In this document: in pieces, positions 8,655 to 16,701 of the stretch
Layout of the letters: every line of letters begins with the position of its first letter
How positions within the stretch are numbered: the first letter of the stretch is position 1
NCBI RefSeq assembly: GCF_013618865.1
Contig: NZ_JABSOE010000004.1
Coordinates: forward strand, 1-64,000
Length of the DNA stretch: 64,000 nt
Source: Phocaeicola faecicola
GTDB taxonomy: Bacteria > Bacteroidota > Bacteroidia > Bacteroidales > Bacteroidaceae
Direction of reading: 5' to 3'
Translations under genes and position numbers: made by a program
The notes under the pieces: model-generated
What the model was told of the DNA's origin: nothing
The model's database searches: none
What the model saw: the letters and a program-made list of their open reading frames with translations, nothing else

Positions 8655-10688
8655 TCAATTTAGCATTAATCGTACCTTATCCACTTGTTCACGTATATAA
8701 CGAATAGCTTCGTCTTTAAAGGTCTTATTTATTTGAGATTTTAAAGACGAATCATTTTTAAGTTCCTCCTTTATTTTACTTTCAATTCCATTTTTATATG
8801 CCGATTTATTCTCTATAAATTTCGAATAAACAGCCTGACGCCTTTCCTGTGACAATTTCGTATCTTTGTCTCGCCAACTTGGCATTAGATCTTCAGACAC
8901 CTCATTAACAACATCCCCGAAATCAACACTCCATTTATCAGATTCTTTTTGTGTGAAGACATCATGGATTTCACCTGCGACTTTTGCTATTGTACCTATG
9001 ACTAATGAACCTACTCCACCAGCTATTGTTCCTACCACTTTCGCCGTGCCTTCAAAAAAACCTTCGGTAATGGAATCAACACTATCCGAAACGATATTCC
9101 CGTAATGGCTATCATTTACAGATAAACTGACAGAAATGTATCTCGAACTTGAAATGTCCTCAATTGTTCCGTCTGGGAAATATTCCCCGACAGTTTTATT
9201 CAAAGTAGGTAGTATATTTGAATTTACCTCACTTCTTAATACTTCTTTGAATTTATCTGATAAAATCGATGAAAATGATACGCTTTTAATAGCAAGCCCG
9301 ATTCGAGACTCCAAAACGGAAATGTTTACATTTGATAGCTGGGTAGAGAAAGATTTATATTTTTCTTCTATTTTATTCACTAATTCTGAGGCCATCTGAC
9401 TAGCTGCAGCGTCAATTACACATGTTGATATATCCTTAGACAATGAACTATCCGCCTCCATTTTTTTTAACATTGCAGAAGAACGCAAATCTGCTCTACC
9501 TGCAAGTGCAATTCCATTGGATATGCTTACAGAAGGATCTTGCTCACGATAGAATTCACCTTGATAATTAAAGACTTCACAAACAATATCATTTATGAAA
9601 TCCATACGAGAAGCACCTCCCGTAAGAAAAACCAATTTTATTGGATGGTTGTTTAAATGATTGTCTCTATAATCCTCAAAACATTTTTTTATGCTACTTT
9701 TATAAGAAATAAGCATTTTATTAATATCATCATCCGAATAATACTTTTCTATTCCGCCCGATACTTTACCCCCTGAAAGTTTAGTAGCACTTAAAGAAAT
9801 CTCGAGTTCTTCCGCATTGAATTTATAGAACTTCTCTTTAGCTTCCCTAATCCCAAGCTTCAGGGCAGAACTTGTAGATTCCGAATCTTCACAACATTGC
9901 TTTGCCAACACATCATCTTGTATTAAATTGTTGTAAATCTCATCCTCAACATGATATGCACCGCAATCATCTCCGCCATCTTCCGGCTTTTGGACATATT
10001 GTGAATAATAAGTAATATCTACAGTGCTAGACCCAAAATCAATCAACAAGATACCGTCTTTTATCGAAGACTTGCTGTTTGGATTATAGCGTGCTTTTAT
10101 AAAAGCTGCTCTAGATTCTCTTATTATACCTATATTCCGTTCGTCAATTTTAGCTAGCAGTAAGCCTGCGTCTAATGCAATTTCTGCATATTTCTTCAAC
10201 TCTTCGTTTGTCCACTTTTTCGCATTTGAAGGACATGCGATGTAAACAATATGATTATTATCCGTCAATTCGCTTCTTTGCTTACGTATCTGCAAATATA
10301 TACCACGCATGAACTGCTTCATGACTTCAACAGAACCATCCTTTTCCATTAAAGTTGGTATCTGTTTAAAATAACTATAATAGCAAGACTTGTTTGACGG
10401 ACTTACACCTTTCTGACGATGTTTGTTTCCATATCTTTCTATTGCTTGTTGTCCAATATAATAAGTTGATGTTGGTTCGTTGTTTATGTCTGTTCCATAT
10501 TCAACAAGCAAAACTGATTTTGTGGCTTTCTCACCATTGAAAATTTCTATAGTTTCAGGAGAAGCCAAATTAAGAAAGTTGTCATCCCATTGTATGTTAC
10601 ATATATCTGCTGAAGTTTCCCCGTGGCCAAAATCAATTCCGATAATGTACTTGTGTGTATCTTTATTTGGTGTAATAAAATTACTCAT
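8655..10688 (-). CDS. Hsp70/actin-fold ATPase with divergent C-terminal half
   Basis: The 677-residue protein shows all three hallmarks of the Hsp70/actin ATPase fold: phosphate-1 loop IDFGHGETS (residues 18-26), phosphate-2 loop IDFGSSTVDIT (about 214-227) and adenosine loop FLTGGAS (about 355). Beyond about residue 400 it does not look like the usual DnaK substrate-binding domain. It is helical and contains a Gly-rich hydrophobic segment around residues 549-572 that could contact or insert in a membrane. Its gene lies between the HerA-like ATPase (6 bases) and a membrane protein (4 bases). It may act as a dedicated chaperone or assembly switch for this operon. It is not the housekeeping dnaK. 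Confidence 0.8.
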   Translation of the reverse strand: MSNFITPNKDTHKYIIGIDFGHGETSADICNIQWDDNFLNLASPETIEIFNGEKATKSVLLVEYGTDINNEPTSTYYIGQQAIERYGNKHRQKGVSPSNKSCYYSYFKQIPTLMEKDGSVEVMKQFMRGIYLQIRKQRSELTDNNHIVYIACPSNAKKWTNEELKKYAEIALDAGLLLAKIDERNIGIIRESRAAFIKARYNPNSKSSIKDGILLIDFGSSTVDITYYSQYVQKPEDGGDDCGAYHVEDEIYNNLIQDDVLAKQCCEDSESTSSALKLGIREAKEKFYKFNAEELEISLSATKLSGGKVSGGIEKYYSDDDINKMLISYKSSIKKCFEDYRDNHLNNHPIKLVFLTGGASRMDFINDIVCEVFNYQGEFYREQDPSVSISNGIALAGRADLRSSAMLKKMEADSSLSKDISTCVIDAAASQMASELVNKIEEKYKSFSTQLSNVNISVLESRIGLAIKSVSFSSILSDKFKEVLRSEVNSNILPTLNKTVGEYFPDGTIEDISSSRYISVSLSVNDSHYGNIVSDSVDSITEGFFEGTAKVVGTIAGGVGSLVIGTIAKVAGEIHDVFTQKESDKWSVDFGDVVNEVSEDLMPSWRDKDTKLSQERRQAVYSKFIENKSAYKNGIESKIKEELKNDSSLKSQINKTFKDEAIRYIREQVDKVRLMLN

Positions 10689-10692
10689 ATTG

Positions 10693-11571
10693 TTATTTGT
10701 TTATTGGGATTAAACATTCACCTTTTATAAGAAGATTTCCATTCTCAAGTATGGCGGCTTTAACAAGAGTGCACTCTGAGACGTGCTCACTTTCTGTCTC
10801 TACATAATAACCTGCTGTTGCTTCTGTATAATCAACAATTTCGTAATGATGGTTTTTCAATGTTCTATATAGTTTGTCAATCTCCAGTTGAACATCAGTT
10901 GGAACCGACAATCCTTTGAGTGCAACAAACATTGAAGCAAATCTATCGAGCAATGGACGGTACTCTGTTGCCAATGTAACTGTAGGAAGACCCTCGTATG
11001 ACTGTTTCACTTGGTTGAGACCTGCTCGATAATTACCAATTATTTCATCAATAGTAGCACAAATATTTTTCAGTGTTGCTATGTATTTTGTTGCATCAAT
11101 ACGAACTTGGGATTGTTTCTTTCTATTAGACCTCTGTCCTTTATTCATATATAATCCGAGAGCACATGCTGCAATAGTGAGAAGGACACCTCCCCATGTT
11201 TCTTTAAACAACAGACTACCAATCGCACCTCCAACTGCAGTAAATCCAATGGTAGAAATGGTTTCTTTGTCTTTCAAAATTGAAGCCCCCGATTTATGAT
11301 TGACCTCTTTTACATCATCTCCCAAGGCCAAAGTACAACTCTTGAACATTGGCATCTGGAAAGGTATCATTTTAAGAACAGAGTTCAACATGGCAACTTC
11401 GCCCATTGTAAGTTCCTTTTTGTATTCTTCTACACTTACTTTGTTAACAAAGAAGTTTTTCATGAAAGTCTGAAGTTTTTCTTTATCTCTAGGCAGAATC
11501 ATTGTAGATAATTCAGAATAGAAGTCATGCTCTTGCTTTTCAAAAAGCCCTAATAAAGTTTGCTGTTCCAT
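10693..11571 (-). CDS. Membrane protein with central hairpin, 292 aa
   Basis: A 292-residue protein of unknown family. The N-terminal 100 residues are predicted soluble. Residues about 103-147 form two hydrophobic stretches (around 'GFTAVGGAIGSLLF' and 'GGVLLTIAACALGLYM') that look like a membrane hairpin, followed by a basic stretch and a helical C-terminal domain. No signal peptide is present. It is encoded 2 bases after the 75-residue gene and 4 bases before the Hsp70-like gene, so it is probably the membrane anchor of the complex. Confidence 0.6.
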   Translation of the reverse strand: MEQQTLLGLFEKQEHDFYSELSTMILPRDKEKLQTFMKNFFVNKVSVEEYKKELTMGEVAMLNSVLKMIPFQMPMFKSCTLALGDDVKEVNHKSGASILKDKETISTIGFTAVGGAIGSLLFKETWGGVLLTIAACALGLYMNKGQRSNRKKQSQVRIDATKYIATLKNICATIDEIIGNYRAGLNQVKQSYEGLPTVTLATEYRPLLDRFASMFVALKGLSVPTDVQLEIDKLYRTLKNHHYEIVDYTEATAGYYVETESEHVSECTLVKAAILENGNLLIKGECLIPINK

Positions 11572-11573
11572 AT

Positions 11574-11801
11574 TTATTTAATATTAATGTTATAATCGTT
11601 ATAATTTGTATTGAAGTCTATATTTTCATTGAACTCATGTCGCATTTCTTTAATTTCGTCCATTGAATCAATTTCTGTCATCAAATTCATCATATCAGAA
11701 AACTCTTCACTTTCAGACATACTGTCTAAAATCATACGGTCCTCATCAATAGTTGTTTTCCCGGCAAAATATGCCGACAATATGTTATTTGTAATTCCCA
11801 T
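11574..11801 (-). CDS. Short acidic protein resembling a FecR anti-sigma N-terminus
   Basis: This 75-residue protein begins with a segment (ILSAYFAGKTTIDEDRMIL) that strongly recalls the N-terminal sigma-binding part of Bacteroidetes FecR proteins. The true FecR at 22636-23610 in this same window reads ELLARHFAGES..EEERIL at the matching place. The rest is acidic and ends in an Asn-rich tail. No membrane segment or FecR domain follows. It lies 4 bases after the sigma-like gene, exactly where a regulator of that protein would be expected. I infer a minimal cytoplasmic anti-sigma-like protein. The similarity is by eye over about 30 residues. Confidence 0.5.
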   Translation of the reverse strand: MGITNNILSAYFAGKTTIDEDRMILDSMSESEEFSDMMNLMTEIDSMDEIKEMRHEFNENIDFNTNYNDYNINIK

Positions 11802-11805
11802 ATAT

Positions 11806-12891
11806 CTACTTTTTGAAAATTAGACTTTTAAGTTCCTTTAATGCGTTCTTCTTCATCTTCTTGAAATCTGTTTCCGTTAGAGCGTAGCGAGAACGAACAG
11901 TATCATAATCTTCTTTCCTTATGAATATAGAAAGAAGTATTTCGCGAAATCTATCACAGTTTACTTTCTTTATGTAATAATCTATATTATCAACATCTTT
12001 GAAATATAAGACTAAGTCTCTTAGCTGTTCTATAGCACGAAGCTTAATATTATAAATATTAGAAACAGATGTATTTAAGGCTTCTGCAACCTCTTCATAA
12101 TCTTTATCTTCTAAAAAAAGTAAACTAAGCACGATACGGTATTTTTCATTTGGCATTCTATCAAGATACGATAAAACATCTATTCGTACTTCACTTTTCT
12201 GATGACTATTTTTGTCAGCAACAATTTTAGTCGCAACTTCTAAACCAACTTTTTCTTTTGATTCAACACGAAATATATCATCATAGTAATCAGAAAATTC
12301 GTTTTGGACAATTCTGTTTAAACGTTTTATTGATCTTCGAGATAAAGGAACAAGTTTATCTCTTTCTGTTCCAAGGTGATTTGCAATAGATTCAGTATCC
12401 AATTTATCTATATAGCGATACCATAAATATTTTCGGCATATTGCAACATCAACACGCAAAAACATTTCTTGAGCCAGACCATTTTCAATTAAATATTCAG
12501 GTATGGAAAAAACATTTTCACACGGTGTATAAAACAACCTGACTGCGATTGTTTTTATATAATCAAACAAACTGGTTCTGTAATCAAAAGATTTAAGAAC
12601 ATGCCAATAATCTCCAGCAGCATTTGGTTTCTTCAAATGAATATATAGTTCATTGACTAATTCATCATAGTCTGCACTATTATCATATATAATCCATATT
12701 ATCTTGCTCAAAAGCGGACGGCACTTATCATGAATAAAATGATAAGCAAACTGTTCGTCATTACAAATCCGATCAACCAATGCTTTATCACGTTGATTTG
12801 TTTCACTTTTAGAAAAACACTTTATGCCATGAGAAATATTGCTTACCCCCATTCCTCCACCACCACTTTTTCTATTTTTTTCAAGTAACAT
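11806..12891 (-). CDS. Sigma-70-like protein with three region-4-like HTH segments
   Basis: The 361-residue protein has a region-2-like part at residues about 34-120 (RDKALVDRICNDEQFAY, then SADYDELVNELYIHL, then SFDYRTSLFDYIKTIAV), as in ECF sigma factors. Three helix-turn-helix segments of region-4 type follow: about 155-195 (DTESIANHLGTERDKL), 240-297 (DYEEVAEALNTSVSNIYNIK) and 310-360 (DTVRSRYALTETDFKKM). Normal ECF factors have one such segment and about 190 residues. It is the first gene of the 10-kb operon and probably drives it or a target regulon. Met14 is an alternative start that removes the GGGG stretch. The second and third HTH calls are weaker than the first two parts. Confidence 0.65.
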   Translation of the reverse strand: MLLEKNRKSGGGGMGVSNISHGIKCFSKSETNQRDKALVDRICNDEQFAYHFIHDKCRPLLSKIIWIIYDNSADYDELVNELYIHLKKPNAAGDYWHVLKSFDYRTSLFDYIKTIAVRLFYTPCENVFSIPEYLIENGLAQEMFLRVDVAICRKYLWYRYIDKLDTESIANHLGTERDKLVPLSRRSIKRLNRIVQNEFSDYYDDIFRVESKEKVGLEVATKIVADKNSHQKSEVRIDVLSYLDRMPNEKYRIVLSLLFLEDKDYEEVAEALNTSVSNIYNIKLRAIEQLRDLVLYFKDVDNIDYYIKKVNCDRFREILLSIFIRKEDYDTVRSRYALTETDFKKMKKNALKELKSLIFKK

Positions 12892-13216
12892 TCTATTTCT
12901 GTCATTTTATATTTATTAATTAGGATAATCGTCAATAAAGATAATAAATATAATTTCATTAAACAATTATAAAGAAAAAAAAATCACATAGGCAGTGAAG
13001 ACTTTACATTTAGACAAAAAAACATCAAAATCCAAAACAAAACAATACTATGCCATCTTGAAATCATCCTTGATATAAGTAAACATTATTTAAAAACATA
13101 TTATAAGATATTACAAATAAGCGAAAGATTAAAAGTAATAAAGAAAAGTTTATGAAATATAAAAAATCCCCTCCGAATTTCTACTGCCCCATTTCACCCC
13201 ACCCGATACTACTTCA

Positions 13217-13248
13217 GTCAACACCGGAGGTCAACGTGGTCAACACCG
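13217..13248. repeat. Repeated GTCAAC motif
   Basis: GTCAACACCG occurs at 13217-13226 and again at 13239-13248, with a third GTCAACG copy between them at 13230-13236. A related ATCAACG lies near 13264. Closely spaced direct repeats upstream of a regulator gene may be binding sites. Similar GTCAACCG words occur at 19886 and 19966 in the other large intergenic region. Confidence 0.4.
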
Positions 13249-13284
13249 AAAAAGCTCCGAAAAATCAACGTAAAAACGAATCAA

Positions 13285-13324
13285 TGTAAAAATGGAGAAA
13301 TCTGTCAAGACACTCCATTTTACA
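13285..13324 (-). terminator. Hairpin after the WG-repeat gene
   Basis: TGTAAAAATGGAG (13285-13297) pairs with CTCCATTTTACA (13313-13324) with one bulged A. The loop holds a small TGTC..GACA palindrome. It lies 64 bases past the stop of the gene at 13388. There is no long T-tract, so the terminator call is tentative. Confidence 0.4.
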
Positions 13325-13387
13325 AAACCAACTAAAAGATATATTCTTTCAAGTCCATTATTCCAAATTTTATACCTTCCCTAACTC

Positions 13388-14560
13388 CTAATGTACAACC
13401 TTACCCTGATCATTAATAATTACTCCACCAGGTTGACAAAGATACAGATTTTTATCAATAGCCATAATTGAGGTATATATTGGCAAAGTTACTATCTTTC
13501 CATTTCGATTCAACAATCCATAATAATCAGGCTTGTTATAATTCTCACTTTTAACCAAATATTGCTGACAGTTGGCAACCCCATAAATTTTATTATCTGC
13601 AAACTCGCCATCATCAGACTTCGGATCATTGCGAAGCTCCGCTGTTTCATACTGCATGTTGCTTATCTCATCAATCACAAAATCACTTACTACATTACCT
13701 GCATAGTCATATTGTCTGGCAATATGATCGGCACAGCGGACCTCAATAATACTGTCATTTATAGAAATTGCAGTATTCTCAACAGGGAACATGAGCTCCA
13801 TTTCAGCCGTATATAACCCGACATATCCATCTCTTTCAACTTGCCAAAAGCCTTCATTATTAAACAGGTTGTCATATTCTGCATTCAATACCCAGTTACC
13901 AGCCCGGTCAATTAATCCCATTTTACCGTCAACCGGATTTTTTATCATACAGTATCCATTCTTGAAAGCATACTTAGGATTATCAAAATATACCTGAAAG
14001 TCCTTATCAATCACTACCTTTCCAGTATGATCAATGAACAGCAACTCTCCATCTTTCTCTACAGCGGCCAATCCTTCCGAAAATACCCATGCACGGGTAT
14101 ATATTTCAGGAACAGCAACTTCACCGGTAAAACGATTGATATATCCACGTTTACCATTTCTTGCATATACAGCCAATGAATCCTTATCTTCGGATATTAC
14201 AAGCCAGTCTACATCTTCAAGAAATACCTTTTCTTTTTCTTTATCATACACTCTGTTTTTTTCGGAATAGTACATTTCCTGAAGTACTATATGATTACTG
14301 ATATACCTCTCTTCCCAAACCCTCTCACTAGTGCGTGGTCTTATAAGTTTCTCATATACAACACCCTCTGCAAAAGCATACAAGATACACCCAGTAAACA
14401 GTACCATCAGGATGGTCACGCACGATGCAAAAATCCGTTTCACGATTTTGCCAAATGGAGTCTCGTCCTTATAGCCGAACAACCCCAACACCCACATCAC
14501 AGCTTGCCACAGCCCGCCAAACAATGTAGCGAAATACTCCCTAAAAGTTACTTTTTTCAT
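13388..14560 (-). CDS. WG-repeat protein with one membrane segment
   Basis: The 390-residue protein has a short cytoplasmic head, one membrane segment at about residues 41-68 (rich in V, L, I, F), a coiled linker and then several WG/KWG-type repeats. These are seen as units such as 'KRGYINRFTGEVAVP', 'GELLFIDHTGKVVID' and 'GKMGLIDRAGNWVLN'. WG repeats form beta-propeller-like binding surfaces and are common in Bacteroidetes accessory loci. There is no enzyme domain. Transcription probably starts in the gap at 14561-14695 or further upstream with the vWA gene. Role unknown; ligand binding outside the inner membrane is plausible. Confidence 0.7.
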   Translation of the reverse strand: MKKVTFREYFATLFGGLWQAVMWVLGLFGYKDETPFGKIVKRIFASCVTILMVLFTGCILYAFAEGVVYEKLIRPRTSERVWEERYISNHIVLQEMYYSEKNRVYDKEKEKVFLEDVDWLVISEDKDSLAVYARNGKRGYINRFTGEVAVPEIYTRAWVFSEGLAAVEKDGELLFIDHTGKVVIDKDFQVYFDNPKYAFKNGYCMIKNPVDGKMGLIDRAGNWVLNAEYDNLFNNEGFWQVERDGYVGLYTAEMELMFPVENTAISINDSIIEVRCADHIARQYDYAGNVVSDFVIDEISNMQYETAELRNDPKSDDGEFADNKIYGVANCQQYLVKSENYNKPDYYGLLNRNGKIVTLPIYTSIMAIDKNLYLCQPGGVIINDQGKVVH

Positions 14561-14695
14561 TGTTTCTATTATTAAATTATCATTGATAAATACCCCGTTG
14601 ATGCCTTATCGGTTTCAACACATATGTCTTTCGTCAGAAATAACTCTCTACCTTTAATTTAATCAGATTACTTCCTCACAACACTTTAATCATGA

Positions 14696-15328
14696 TTAAT
14701 CCTCATTATCAAAAAAATGTTCGTTTTCAGCCACAGCATCAAAGTCCGGTTTAGACATACGAGAGTAAAATCTGTCCCTACTCTTATTAACACGCACGCA
14801 CATGTCCATTGTATCCTTTGGAGTAGTGCGAAATGTCATCGTATTGGTAATGGAAATTGTCGCAGCCACCTGTTCCACATCCTGATTGGCCCCAATATAT
14901 GCAAATACCCATCCCTTGCCTTTCAATTCGTCTATCAATGCCTTGATGGCCTTTCCATCATATTCCTTTGATGCATTTTCATAGCCATCAGTAACCACAG
15001 TTACGAGTATACGGTCATTTTCAGCCACTTTCGGACGGAGAACATTGAGTGACAGCCCCATCGCATCATATAAGGCTGTGCAACAATCCGGACAATAATC
15101 CTCAGATGTAAGTTCCTTGACTTCAACAGCCGGAACGCAATCATATACCGTCTTGACATTATCATTGAATGTTACAAGCGATACAAAATGCTCCTGATCA
15201 GCGTTTTTCCTTTCCGCAGCACGAATGGTCTGTACGGTCTCATTCACACTATCAACAGCCTCTTTCTTGATACTCTGCATCGAACCACTCTCATCGAGAA
15301 TGATAAGATTAAAAATTCTTTTTTTCAT
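14696..15328 (-). CDS. von Willebrand factor A domain protein (TerY-like)
   Basis: The 210-residue cytoplasmic protein starts directly with a vWA domain. The metal-binding MIDAS motif DESGS is at residues 12-16, a likely MIDAS Thr at about 84 (CCTALYDAM) and the distal Asp at 114 in VVTDGYEN. Stand-alone vWA proteins of this type (TerY family) act as metal-dependent binding modules in stress and conflict systems, often with phosphatase/kinase or chaperone-like partners. It lies upstream of the WG-repeat gene and 50 bases after a small membrane-protein gene. Which partner it binds is unknown. Confidence 0.8.
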   Translation of the reverse strand: MKKRIFNLIILDESGSMQSIKKEAVDSVNETVQTIRAAERKNADQEHFVSLVTFNDNVKTVYDCVPAVEVKELTSEDYCPDCCTALYDAMGLSLNVLRPKVAENDRILVTVVTDGYENASKEYDGKAIKALIDELKGKGWVFAYIGANQDVEQVAATISITNTMTFRTTPKDTMDMCVRVNKSRDRFYSRMSKPDFDAVAENEHFFDNED

Positions 15329-15378
15329 ATTCTACTTTTGGTTATACAATTTTCAAACTAAAAATGGCCAACAGCACA

Positions 15379-15777
15379 TCAATTATTACCATAAACTACA
15401 CTTTCAGCTATGGCTACAGCCTTCTCATCCAATTTCGACTGTCTGATCATACCCCATATTTGTGCCACCACCACTGGTGAAAACACACATACTGTAAGAA
15501 GAGTCGGAATAAGTTGCTGTTTTACAATACTTACACCTGCTTCAAAATCAATGTAACCTTTACTGTTAGGCTTCATTATCACTTTTAATGCAGAACGTAA
15601 TCCAATAGCAGCCTTGAAAACCCCTCCTTTAGTAATATATATTTCATTACCTTTCGCGGGATCTACGATACGAACCTCAAATCCGTCTGCAATAAAGGAT
15701 TTACGAATTTCTTCTGCGATATATGGAATCCTGGACGGATTGCCATATATAATTTTATTACTTTTAAATGCTCCCAT
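15379..15777 (-). CDS. Small membrane protein, 132 aa
   Basis: A protein of unknown family with a soluble N-terminal part (beta-alpha pattern, residues 1-80) and a hydrophobic segment at about residues 88-108 (LIPTLLTVCVFSPVVVAQIW), then a short helix. I place the start at the Met encoded at 15775-15777 (MGAFKSNK). The frame extends upstream to 15822, but the added 15 residues are Lys-rich and look like untranslated sequence. It precedes the vWA gene by 50 bases and is probably cotranscribed with it. Confidence 0.55.
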   Translation of the reverse strand: MGAFKSNKIIYGNPSRIPYIAEEIRKSFIADGFEVRIVDPAKGNEIYITKGGVFKAAIGLRSALKVIMKPNSKGYIDFEAGVSIVKQQLIPTLLTVCVFSPVVVAQIWGMIRQSKLDEKAVAIAESVVYGNN

Positions 15778-15944
15778 GATAAATGTTATGTTTTTCTGTT
15801 TTTTTATATAGAGTGGCTTCACTCTGTAAAACTATCTTTACAATGCTATTTTCTTATCAACAACACGTTTTCTTTGTTCCTTTATGATAATAGAGTAAAA
15901 AATTATTGTTTTCTATCATCTGTTTTCACAATATCAGCAAATAA

Positions 15945-15999
15945 TAAATCCCCTTGACTGAAGACTGGGATATAACCATCTTAATATCAAGAGGATTTA
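15945..15999 (-). terminator. 13-bp inverted repeat, possible terminator
   Basis: TAAATCCCCTTGA (15945-15957) pairs with TCAAGAGGATTTA (15987-15999) with one mismatch, in the 250-base gap between the caspase-like gene and the small membrane-protein gene. On the minus strand the arm is followed by a T/A-rich stretch. It could end the transcript that comes from the Rel gene. Confidence 0.4.
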
Positions 16000-16071
16000 C
16001 ATGTTTACTGATTATTATAACATACTGCAGACAGCATCTATAATTTTAATAATTCTCATGGAAGCATCCTG

Positions 16072-16620
16072 TCATACATAATGAAAATTATGATAATTGA
16101 AATCAGTCAGCGGCGAGTGAACATCGTCCAAAGCCAATATCCTGGATGGAATCTCATACAATGCAGTATCTTCATCCAACAGAAAGCGGAGGCGTTTTGC
16201 CAGTTTTACATTTTCTCTGTCCAGTTCCTCCTGCGAGGTTTCAATACCATACAGTAAAGCCTCACTCATTTCAGTAATAATCATTCCCGTAAACAAGCCA
16301 TGAAGTTTTTCAGCTTCAGCAAAAAGATTGGCATTACACCATATTGCCACAATATTGCAACCATGCTTTCGGAGATAATAAGCATGAGGATGATATACCA
16401 TCAGACGATCAAAAATGTCACAACTATCATCGACACGGGAGAAAAGCCCTTTATCAGAACCATGTCCCAAAATCATTATGCGCTCATTAGATGGGATATG
16501 ATTCAATACGTGACTGATTTCGGCTTTACTGTAACTTTGATCGACATAAGTATGTTCAACCCCTTCATAAAGGACAGAAAGCATATTCGTCGTCTTATCT
16601 TTCGGAGGTATAACCAACAT
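16072..16620 (-). CDS. Possible caspase/CHAT-fold protein, 182 aa
   Basis: I do not know this family, but the sequence has the spacing of a caspase-fold dyad. A hydrophobic strand ends in a His-Gly pair (RIMILGHG, His53). About 40 residues later a second strand ends in a Cys (CNIVAIWC, Cys95) followed by NAN. CHAT, metacaspase and gingipain-type peptidases place their catalytic His and Cys in this manner. The protein is short, with no signal peptide or extra domain, so it could be a minimal protease or an inactive relative. It lies 81 bases downstream of the 176-residue gene, in the same direction as the Rel-type gene. Confidence 0.5.
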   Translation of the reverse strand: MLVIPPKDKTTNMLSVLYEGVEHTYVDQSYSKAEISHVLNHIPSNERIMILGHGSDKGLFSRVDDSCDIFDRLMVYHPHAYYLRKHGCNIVAIWCNANLFAEAEKLHGLFTGMIITEMSEALLYGIETSQEELDRENVKLAKRLRFLLDEDTALYEIPSRILALDDVHSPLTDFNYHNFHYV

Positions 16621-16701
16621 AACAATCTTGATTTAAGCACATTAATATTAAAAACTATGAACAATCGCTACGTTATACATTTTCTTCGTTACGAAGTAGA
16701 A

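Larger units (their letters stand above)
12892..13387. other. 496-base AT-rich intergenic region upstream of the operon
   Basis: No gene is visible. It should hold the promoter of the 10-kb operon, but I found no clear TAnnTTTG element. Its left part is very A-rich. A GC-richer patch at about 13195-13250 carries repeated GTCAAC words, and a hairpin lies at 13285-13324, just beyond the end of the WG-repeat gene. Confidence 0.6.
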
